The notes under the pieces were generated by a model. The model did not search any database, was not told where the DNA came from, and saw nothing but the letters and a program-made list of their open reading frames with translations. From assembly GCA_903821905.1 (NCBI GenBank), contig CAIJMQ010000105.1:1-13094 (forward strand): a stretch of DNA of 13,094 nt. The letters are read 5' to 3'. This stretch comes from an uncultured bacterium (GTDB lineage: Bacteria; CAIJMQ01). This document shows positions 1 through 4,800 of the stretch, piece after piece. The position numbers and the translations under genes were made by a program. Each line of letters opens with the position of its first letter. Within the stretch, counting starts at the first letter, position 1.

Positions 1-256
1 ATTCCGGCGGAGTTTTTTCTTTTTCAGTAACTTCCATTTCTCCGATATCCGCAATTGCTTTAATTTTTTCATTAATAAATTGCTGAAAACAGTTTGGCAC
101 ATGGTCTTTAGCATATCTATGTAACGTAACACATTCCAAACATTTCCCATGCCATTCACATTTTACTTTTGGACAGGGACATTTTTGATTTTTAGGATCA
201 GATGCAATCTTTCTTAGTTCCTTAACTAATTTATAAAATTCTTCTTTTGTTCTCAT
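1..256 (-). CDS. Small Cys/His-rich protein, N-terminal 85 residues (3' end beyond window)
   Basis: Reading the minus strand from ATG at 256 gives 85 codons without a stop up to the window edge, so the C-terminus is missing. AAGGA lies 6 nt upstream of the ATG and supports this start. The N-terminal ~24 residues are a charged helix (MRTKEEFYKLVKELRKIA). Next comes a compact cluster: C26, C28, C33, H36, C39, C42, H46 and C56, including CPCPKVKCEWHGKCLECVTLH and the ending HVPNC, followed by a Lys/Glu-rich tail. The CxC...C..HGxCxxCxxxHR...PxC spacing recalls small bacterial proteins annotated as DUF6485, but that match is from memory. The Cys/His pattern suggests binding of one or two metal ions, probably zinc. 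The physiological role is unknown. Confidence 0.72.
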   Translation of the reverse strand, partial: MRTKEEFYKLVKELRKIASDPKNQKCPCPKVKCEWHGKCLECVTLHRYAKDHVPNCFQQFINEKIKAIADIGEMEVTEKEKTPPE

Positions 257-340
257 ATATTATCCTTATACGGCATTAGAACCAAAAACCACACTTACAA
301 TAATCAACAAAATCATAGGTGCAAGTTTATAGGAATGAGG

Positions 341-356
341 GGAGTTTGTAAACTCC
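341..356. repeat. Short hairpin GGAGTTT-GT-AAACTCC
   Basis: A perfect 7-bp inverted repeat with a 2-nt centre, effectively a 6-bp stem with a 4-nt loop. It has no U-tract on either side. It is the first of a run of adjacent palindromes in this intergenic region and is most simply read as part of that repeat cluster. Confidence 0.6.
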
Positions 357-365
357 ATTAGAGAT

Positions 366-443
366 AGATTGCTTCGCCTTTGGCTCGCAATGACAACCTC
401 GATATGTCATTGCGAGCGAACGTAGTGAGCGTGGCAATCTGAT
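366..443. repeat. Interspersed 'ATTGCGAGCGAA' palindromic repeat, copy 1
   Basis: Two halves face each other. The left half, 366-395, starts AGATTGCTTCGCC and ends GCTCGCAATGACA. The right half, 405-440, starts TGTCATTGCGAGC and ends GGCAATCT. The inner 13-nt arms are perfectly complementary and the outer GCAATCT/AGATTGC arms also pair, so the whole can fold into a long imperfect hairpin. The core is a very common type of bacterial interspersed repeat that often produces spurious translated ORFs. The right half (412-443) recurs at 514-545. Confidence 0.8.
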
Positions 444-452
444 TCGGTTTTC

Positions 453-513
453 CCCGAGAAATCCAAAGGATTTCCGGGACTTGGTCCCTGAAATTGCTTC
501 GCAATTTCTAGGG
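453..513. repeat. Three adjoining micro-hairpins between two repeat copies
   Basis: The stretch is three consecutive stems. (a) 453-478: GAAATCC-AAA-GGATTTC, extended by CCCG/CGGG across a one-base bulge. (b) 476-488: GGGAC-TTG-GTCCC. (c) 486-513: GAAATTGC-TTC-GCAATTTC, extended by CCCT/AGGG across one bulged T. Neighbouring stems share bases, so they are mutually exclusive folds at their edges. Stem (b) has the same arms as a hairpin at 6191-6203. The segment lies exactly between the two copies of the 32-nt unit, which suggests a modular element. Confidence 0.75.
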
Positions 514-545
514 GCGAGCGAACATAGTGAGCGTGGCAATCTGAT
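514..545. repeat. Interspersed repeat, copy 2 (32-nt unit)
   Basis: The 32 nt match 412-443 at 31 of 32 positions, with one G-to-A difference at the tenth base after GCGAGCGAAC begins to diverge (CGTAG versus CATAG). The ATTGC arm that begins the unit in copy 1 is absent here and the hairpin cluster directly abuts, so this looks like a half element rather than a full palindrome. Confidence 0.8.
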
Positions 546-596
546 GCTGTTTGTCGTTGTATTGTAGTTAATTACTTGCGAAGAGAGAAAGGGGAG

Positions 597-617
597 AAAT
601 GGTCGCTGTCCCTATTT
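597..617. repeat. GGGACAGCGACC-type element, copy A
   Basis: The plus strand reads AAATGGTCGCTG then TCCCTATTT (GGGACAGCGACC on the minus strand). It lies 22 nt past the stop of the 182-aa gene ending at 639. It matches 1235-1258 apart from a 3-nt CTG duplication and one base, and its second half matches the palindrome at 2025-2048. Such GGGGACAGC-core sequences are frequent intergenic repeats in metagenome-derived bacterial genomes; that statement is from general knowledge. Confidence 0.65.
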
Positions 618-638
618 ATAAAATACATTGAAAATATT

Positions 639-1187
639 TTAAAGTACGTTTACGAAGCGATGCAGGGTATCGTCGTAAAGCGTAACTTCTAAATTTGCTG
701 CCTGATATGCAGTTCGAAAACACAAAGATTTAATTTTTTTACCATTGAGCTCAATAGGTTGATCAATTAATACTTGAATTAGCAAAGATATAAATCTCTT
801 CCATTTATCTGTAGTAAAGATGTCTGTCGGCAAACTGTATTTAGAAAAGAATTTAGTCATGTTTTGCTGTAATTCTTTTTTGTAGATAAACTGCACATGA
901 GAATTTCCAGAAGGCCAAAATTGGCCATCTGGAGATGCATGCCCCCCAAAAATACTTTCTTCTATCCCCGTCACAACTGAAGATATTACATCGAGTTGCC
1001 TACTTTTCTTTGTATGTAACGCCCAGTTGCAATAAAAACGTAAAATTTTGTATTTATCCTCTTTGCATTCTATCCTGTCCATCAGTTTTCTGATTTCAAC
1101 TAAAAGATAAACTACATGGCATTCCTCTGTAACAGGATCGTGATCCGAGAGAAATTTCTTAAGTTTATTAATAAGACTATCTTCCAT
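639..1187 (-). CDS. Uncharacterised 182-aa protein
   Basis: Function not recognised. The start is the first ATG after an in-frame TAG three bases upstream of the codon before it (frame TAG-CCT-ATG), so no longer N-terminus is possible. There is no clear Shine-Dalgarno sequence, which is unusual beside its neighbours. The protein has no signal peptide or membrane segment and looks soluble. Residues ~1-75 are predicted helical, with a conspicuous conserved-looking stretch EECHVVYLLVEIRKLMDRI, then YKILRFYCNWALHTKKS. The middle (~80-110) is Gly/Pro-rich and the rest mixed. The LVEIRKL and FYCNWALHTKK segments resemble a widespread hypothetical family of similar size, seen by memory only. It stands 37 nt after the 67-aa gene and may be cotranscribed with it. 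Confidence 0.7.
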   Translation of the reverse strand: MEDSLINKLKKFLSDHDPVTEECHVVYLLVEIRKLMDRIECKEDKYKILRFYCNWALHTKKSRQLDVISSVVTGIEESIFGGHASPDGQFWPSGNSHVQFIYKKELQQNMTKFFSKYSLPTDIFTTDKWKRFISLLIQVLIDQPIELNGKKIKSLCFRTAYQAANLEVTLYDDTLHRFVNVL

Positions 1188-1212
1188 AGGCTATGCGAAA
1201 ATTATTGATTCG

Positions 1213-1258
1213 GGGGACACAATACTAGTCAATTAAATGGTCGCTGCTGTCCCCATTT
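1213..1258. repeat. GGGGACA...TGTCCCC inverted element, copy B, overlapping a gene end
   Basis: GGGGACA at 1213-1219 faces TGTCCCC at 1248-1254, giving 7-bp arms around a 28-nt centre. The right part (1235-1258) is the longer variant of the element at 597-617. The stop codon of the 67-aa gene (1225-1227) lies inside it, so the element forms the end of that coding sequence and the spacer to the next gene. Confidence 0.7.
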
Positions 1259-1428
1259 TTTCTACTACCGACTTGTTGCTGTTTCTTCAGTAGCTTGAAT
1301 CCCACTACGCCACAGACGATTATTACCCCTAAATCAATCATAACCCATACAGCATATGGCAACCTTGCTATGACACCCAGCAAAACGATTCCTGCTACTA
1401 TTAACAAAGCTATGCCCATATTTTTCAT
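1225..1428 (-). CDS. Uncharacterised 67-aa two-helix membrane protein
   Basis: Function not recognised. ATG at 1428 is preceded at 6 nt by AGGA (1435-1438), which overlaps the stop region of the upstream 187-aa gene, so translation is probably coupled. Two hydrophobic helices are visible, ~4-22 (MGIALLIVAGIVLLGVIAR) and ~26-47, ending at the basic stretch FKLLKKQQQ. A short loop (LPYAV) separates them, giving a hairpin topology with both ends probably cytoplasmic. The final ~10 residues (KNGDSSDHLID) and the TAG stop are encoded by the interspersed GGGGACAGC element. They are therefore likely recent additions rather than a conserved tail; the native protein may have ended soon after the basic segment. 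Confidence 0.65.
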   Translation of the reverse strand: MKNMGIALLIVAGIVLLGVIARLPYAVWVMIDLGVIIVCGVVGFKLLKKQQQVGSRKNGDSSDHLID

Positions 1429-1439
1429 TTTTCATCCTA

Positions 1440-2003
1440 CTAAGTTCCTAATATCTTTCTAAACCAACCTTTTGATTCTGCCTTTGCTCTAATAAGTATC
1501 GGGTTACCCTCTATAAATTTATCTATATTAGCAAAACCTGCTTCTTTTAAAATCTCCCGCTGTGTTTTTTCTCTCTCTTGATATGATTTGGTTATGGGTC
1601 CTGGTGTAGGAAAAAAAATAGACGCTATATTTAATTCAGCTTCTACAAGGAATTGCGAACCCACTCTTTGTTCTGCAACAATGTTAAAATTCTCTAAGGC
1701 AATTTTAAAAGTCCAATAAGTCTTAGCAAAATTAAGAAATAACTCATTTGCTTCTGGATAGTTTCTTGCAAGTGTTACTCCATATATCTCCTCTATTTTT
1801 TCCTCTGGAGCAAAAGTTTCCCCATCTGCTGCACAGCGAACAAAACCTGAGAGTATCGCATAATAAATTTCTGCTGCTCTTTCTCTGTTTTTTCGCACAC
1901 TTTCTCGCTCTTGGCTAAACAGCATTTCCTCATCCGATATAGTTAAAGTTACTCCACCACGAGAAACCAATCTTTGAAGTAATGCCATCCAACCCGATTC
2001 CAT
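1440..2003 (-). CDS. Uncharacterised 187-aa protein
   Basis: Function not recognised. ATG at 2003 follows AGGGG with 5-nt spacing, a good ribosome site. There is no signal peptide. Hydrophobic stretches are short (FKIALENFNIVAE, NIASIFFPTPGPI), so it is probably soluble or peripheral. Residues ~25-55 are a charged helix (SQERESVRKNRERAAEIYYAILSGFV). It has an acidic-rich central part and ends GWFRKILGT. Downstream, the stop TAG runs directly into the ribosome site of the 67-aa membrane protein gene (11 nt between stop and start), so the two are almost certainly expressed together and may act together at the membrane. That last point is inference from layout only. Confidence 0.68.
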   Translation of the reverse strand: MESGWMALLQRLVSRGGVTLTISDEEMLFSQERESVRKNRERAAEIYYAILSGFVRCAADGETFAPEEKIEEIYGVTLARNYPEANELFLNFAKTYWTFKIALENFNIVAEQRVGSQFLVEAELNIASIFFPTPGPITKSYQEREKTQREILKEAGFANIDKFIEGNPILIRAKAESKGWFRKILGT

Positions 2004-2024
2004 TATAACCCCTTTTGCCCTTTT

Positions 2025-2048
2025 AAATAGGGACAGCTGTCCCTATTT
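2025..2048. repeat. Perfect 24-bp palindrome with GGGACAGCTGTCCC core, copy C
   Basis: AAATAGGGACAG is followed immediately by its exact reverse complement. It lies 11 nt past the stop of the 275-aa gene and about 21 nt before the next start. It shares the TCCCTATTT half with the element at 597-617. On the plus strand it is followed by Ts, but no plus-strand gene exists to terminate. On the minus strand the tail is only TTTAAAAG, so terminator activity is doubtful. It could also act as a dyad protein-binding site. Confidence 0.7.
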
Positions 2049-2059
2049 TTTAAGACAAT

Positions 2060-2887
2060 TTATTTCCCTATAAATTTTTCCCTAAGATTTTTAATGTGCT
2101 CCCGCTCAAATTCATCACACATTTTCTTATTTTCTGCTCGCATTTTCTTATTTTCTGCTCTATTTTTTGCTCTTATGATGGAATATACTTCTTCTACTTC
2201 TTTTCTAAATGCTTCTAACCGTGCCAACAAAGTAGTATACCATTCTTCTTGTGGTAGAAATCCTCTAACCTTAACCTGTCTAAACAATCTATCGTGGTCA
2301 ATAATAGCTTCGAATACAGTAAGCTTATTACTTTTGTTGTACACATATATAGTCGTATAATATGGCGAAGAAGATTCCTTTGTCAATTCCATTGTAACTG
2401 AATAATGATCCTTGTTATGGTCAAAACTATAAACACAACCCGTCATTGAGTACTTCGTTGAGTCGTCGGTTCTGGCGCATTCAATGTCTTCTACTGATAT
2501 AGTTTTATACTTCCATGACTTTGGTTTCTCAGGGTCTCTAGAAGAATTAAGAGAGATGGGTGAATCCAAACCCGAGAAGGTACGGAGTTGGGGATAAAGT
2601 CTTTTCCTGTAATATTCATCTTCTATTAATTTTAGTGTCTCGTAAATAGTTTGGGCAAGGTTTAAGTCACTTTCTAACCTTTCCCTTTCCTTAATTACTT
2701 TTTTTAAATCTTTCAGAATTCCCATTTCCTTTTGAGTCTTCCCTTTTTCTCTGCCCAAATTGTATATTACCGCAGCAGCAATCAGCGTGCCTATCAAGCC
2801 CAATAGACCTATTGCGGGCACAAAGGCTATTAATAATAAACTCACTGCAAGTGCTATTCCTACTGGTAAATTAAGCCATTTATTCAT
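2060..2887 (-). CDS. Uncharacterised 275-aa membrane-anchored coiled-coil protein
   Basis: Function not recognised. An ATG at 2926 is possible, but AGGAGG at 2893-2898 sits 5 nt before the ATG at 2887, so the protein most likely begins MNKWLNLPVG. Residues ~5-45 form a hydrophobic hairpin of two membrane helices (IALAVSLLLIAFV; IGLLGLIGTLIAAAVIYNL). Then comes a basic, charged, probably coiled-coil segment (~50-85, REKGKTQKEMGILKDLKKVIKERERLESDLN). The domain at ~100-205 is mixed and beta-leaning with two Cys (IECARTDD, MTGCVYSF), and a C-terminal Lys/Glu/Arg-rich helix carries a perfect tandem RAENKKM-RAENKKM. The bulk of the protein probably lies in the cytoplasm. It stands 127 nt from aspS, separated by a palindromic repeat, so it may be its own transcription unit. 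Confidence 0.7.
   Translation of the reverse strand: MNKWLNLPVGIALAVSLLLIAFVPAIGLLGLIGTLIAAAVIYNLGREKGKTQKEMGILKDLKKVIKERERLESDLNLAQTIYETLKLIEDEYYRKRLYPQLRTFSGLDSPISLNSSRDPEKPKSWKYKTISVEDIECARTDDSTKYSMTGCVYSFDHNKDHYSVTMELTKESSSPYYTTIYVYNKSNKLTVFEAIIDHDRLFRQVKVRGFLPQEEWYTTLLARLEAFRKEVEEVYSIIRAKNRAENKKMRAENKKMCDEFEREHIKNLREKFIGK
2120..2161. repeat. 21-bp tandem duplication inside coding sequence
   Basis: Two copies of a 21-nt unit (2120-2140 and 2141-2161) differ only at the last base. They encode consecutive RAENKKM heptads on the minus strand near the C-terminus of the 275-aa protein. The preceding residues RAKN suggest a degenerate further unit. The length keeps the frame. Confidence 0.8.
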
Positions 2888-2892
2888 TCTTT

Positions 2893-2898
2893 CCTCCT
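2893..2898 (-). promoter_or_regulatory. Strong ribosome binding site that fixes the start at 2887
   Basis: The minus strand reads AGGAGG followed by AAAGA and then ATG. This is the best Shine-Dalgarno sequence in the window. It argues against the upstream in-frame ATG at 2926, which has no comparable site. Confidence 0.75.
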
Positions 2899-2926
2899 GC
2901 ATTTTTCTCTCAGCTTCACAATCCAC

Positions 2927-2950
2927 ACTGTAAACTGGTTACTGTAAACT
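2927..2950. repeat. Direct repeat ACTGTAAACT x2 with 4-nt spacer
   Basis: ACTGTAAACT occurs at 2927-2936 and again at 2941-2950, separated by GGTT (on the minus strand AGTTTACAGT-AACC-AGTTTACAGT). It lies 40-63 nt upstream of the 275-aa gene start. It could be a pair of regulator half-sites or another short intergenic repeat. No promoter consensus is clear enough to decide. Confidence 0.45.
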
Positions 2951-2958
2951 TTTATCTA

Positions 2959-3014
2959 CCCCGATTAGAGATTACGTCCGCCATTGCTACATTGGCGGAC
3001 TATCTCTAACGGGG
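2959..3014. repeat. Long nested palindrome directly after aspS stop
   Basis: Three stacked stems can be read. The outer is CCCCG (2959-2963) with CGGGG (3010-3014), with one bulged A. The middle is TTAGAGA (2965-2971) with TCTCTAA (3003-3009). The inner is GTCCGCCA (2976-2983) with TGGCGGAC (2993-3000) around a 9-nt loop. It starts one base after the aspS stop codon. On the minus strand it is followed by TAGATAAAAGTTT and not by a U-tract, so it is a poor rho-independent terminator and looks like an interspersed palindromic element. It could still stabilise the aspS mRNA 3' end. Confidence 0.75.
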
Positions 3015-3015
3015 C

Positions 3016-4800
3016 TTATCGGTCCAACTTTATATGCAATTCTTTCAGTTGGGCGTCGTTGACAGATGATGGAGCTTTGGTGGTAAGGCAGATGCCTTTT
3101 TGTGTTTTGGGGAATGCGATTACATCCCTGATAGAAGCTTCTCCGCTCATTATTGCCATGAGCCGGTCAAAACCGAACGCAAGACCGCCATGAGGCGGAG
3201 CACCGTATTTGAATGCCTCAAGCAGAAACCCGAATTTTTCGTTTGCTTCTTCTTTGCTTATGCCGACTGTTTTGAAAACCTTTTCCTGAAGCGCACGGTT
3301 ATGTATTCTTATGCTTCCGCTTGAGATTTCTGTCCCGTTTAAGACAACGTCATAAGCTTTGCTTTTTACTTTCTCAGGTTCTTTTTCCAAATACTTTATA
3401 TCTTCTTCTAAAGGAGAAGTGAACGGATGATGTGCAAATTCCCATCTCTTTTCTTCTAAGGAATACTGTAGAAGCGGGAAGTCTATTACCCAGACAAAGG
3501 AGAATTGGGGAACATCTTTCAGGTAACCCAAGTCCTCTGCTAATTTCACTCTTAAACTTCCAAGCGCAGTATTTGTTATCTGCTTATTGTCAGCAACTAT
3601 TAGGATTAAGTCGCCTAATTTTGTGCCGAGCACATCTTTTAATTTCTTTAACACTTCTTCCTTGAAATATTTTACTATCGGTGAATGGCAAGAATCGGCT
3701 TTAACTTCTATCCACGCCAAACCGCCGGCGCCAAAACCTTTAATATATTCTATTAAATCGTTCCTCACTTTAAGCGAAAGCTTTTCACCGCCGTTAGGAA
3801 CATTGATTGCTTTAACTATTCCGCCTTTGTCTATTACCTGATGGAAGATTTTTAAGTTGGTTTGTTTCGCGATGTCGGTTATATCTTTTAATTCCAATCC
3901 AAACCTTATATCCGGTTTATCAACGCCGTAACGTGATATTGCATTGTCGTATGTGATTATCGGGAAAGGAGTTTTTATTTTATACCCTGCTGTTTCAAAA
4001 ATATGTTTCATTAAACCTTCCCCTATCTCCATAACATCTTCTTTCTCGACAAAAGACATTTCCATATCAATCTGTGTAAATTCGGGCTGTCTGTCTTTCC
4101 TTAAATCCTCATCTCTGAAACAGCGGACAAGTTGGAAATATTTATCTACTCCGCCAACCATAAGCAGTTGTTTGAAAAGCTGTGGCGACTGAGTGAGAGC
4201 ATAGAATGAGTAAGGGTTAAGCCGCGAAGGGATAAGATAGTCGCGGGAACCTTCCGGTGTGCTTCGGGCAAGGAACGGCGTTTCTATTTCAAGGAATCCT
4301 TTGTCAGCCAAAAACTTTCTTGCCGCTTGAGTTACTTTATGTCTTAAGAAAAGATTCTTCTGCATTTTATCTCTTCTTAAATCTATATATCTATATTTCA
4401 ACCTGATTTCTTCTCCGAGATTATCCACGTCAAGTTCCAAGGGAGGAGTTTCCGATTCGTTAAGGATTTTGACCTCATTTACGACAACTTCAATTTTACC
4501 GGTAGGCATAGAAGCATTCTCTGTCCCTTGTGGTCTTGGTCTCACATTGCCTTTAATTGCGATAACAAACTCGCTCTTTAAACTTGCTCCTTTACTGTGT
4601 ATTTCGGAACTAACCTGCGGGCTGAATACTATTTGTATAATACCTATCCTATCCCAAAGGTCAACAAAAACAACTCCGCCGTGGTCTCGGCTTCTTCTCA
4701 CCCATCCCATCAATAAAACATCTTCGCCGATTTCTTTGGATGAAACTTCACCACAGTAATGAGTTCTCTTCCAGTCCCCTAAACTTTCCAATTTATCCAT
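3016..4800 (-). CDS. aspS: Aspartate--tRNA(Asp/Asn) ligase, bacterial type, predicted non-discriminating
   Basis: Cytoplasmic class II aminoacyl-tRNA synthetase, 594 aa, the usual length for the bacterial form. It charges tRNA(Asp) with aspartate. An N-terminal OB-fold anticodon-binding domain (~12-110) is followed by the catalytic core: motif 1 around FLEIETP (169-175), the aspartate-binding TQSPQLFKQ (203-211), motif 2 FRDEDLRKDRQPEF (228-241), and motif 3 GAPPHGGLAFGFDRL (533-547, Arg546). The GAD insertion domain (~300-420) is present. H40 in RRSRDHGG and G92 in RPRPQGT match the residues linked to relaxed tRNA specificity (His31/Gly81-type in Pseudomonas AspRS), where discriminating enzymes such as that of E. 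coli have Leu at the first site. It probably also makes Asp-tRNA(Asn) for GatCAB. ATG shares its A with the TAA stop of hisS; the best ribosome site (AAAGG) is rather distant. Confidence 0.97.
   Translation of the reverse strand: MDKLESLGDWKRTHYCGEVSSKEIGEDVLLMGWVRRSRDHGGVVFVDLWDRIGIIQIVFSPQVSSEIHSKGASLKSEFVIAIKGNVRPRPQGTENASMPTGKIEVVVNEVKILNESETPPLELDVDNLGEEIRLKYRYIDLRRDKMQKNLFLRHKVTQAARKFLADKGFLEIETPFLARSTPEGSRDYLIPSRLNPYSFYALTQSPQLFKQLLMVGGVDKYFQLVRCFRDEDLRKDRQPEFTQIDMEMSFVEKEDVMEIGEGLMKHIFETAGYKIKTPFPIITYDNAISRYGVDKPDIRFGLELKDITDIAKQTNLKIFHQVIDKGGIVKAINVPNGGEKLSLKVRNDLIEYIKGFGAGGLAWIEVKADSCHSPIVKYFKEEVLKKLKDVLGTKLGDLILIVADNKQITNTALGSLRVKLAEDLGYLKDVPQFSFVWVIDFPLLQYSLEEKRWEFAHHPFTSPLEEDIKYLEKEPEKVKSKAYDVVLNGTEISSGSIRIHNRALQEKVFKTVGISKEEANEKFGFLLEAFKYGAPPHGGLAFGFDRLMAIMSGEASIRDVIAFPKTQKGICLTTKAPSSVNDAQLKELHIKLDR

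Larger units (their letters stand above)
257..638. other. Gene-free, repeat-rich intergenic stretch
   Basis: These 382 nt separate two co-directional minus-strand genes and hold no convincing gene. The interval 341-545 is almost entirely short palindromes and a duplicated 32-nt unit, listed separately. A 21-nt element at 597-617 follows. A 70-codon reading frame at 327-539 (minus) is a translation of the repeats and not a gene. No clear rho-independent terminator for the gene ending at 639 is visible. Confidence 0.8.

Noticed and set aside
327-539. 70-codon minus-strand reading frame across the repeat block
   Set aside because: Its translation (…PRSLRSLAMTYRGCHCEPKAKQSI…) is the familiar product of the interspersed ATTGCGAGCGAA repeat, and it includes the hairpin cluster. 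It has no ribosome site and no protein-like composition.
341-545. CRISPR array
   Set aside because: Only two similar units, unequal and partly palindromic, with hairpins rather than unique spacers between them, and no cas genes.
2025-2048. Intrinsic terminator for the 275-aa gene
   Set aside because: The stem is perfect, but on the transcribed (minus) strand it is followed by TTTAAAAG and not by a U-tract. Relatives of the sequence occur at two other places as non-hairpin copies, so a repeat is the better reading.
2888-2926. Upstream in-frame ATG (2926) as the start of the 275-aa gene
   Set aside because: AGGAGG with ideal spacing precedes the ATG at 2887, and the extra 13 residues are charged and would precede the first membrane helix without purpose. 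The longer start also runs into the direct-repeat region.
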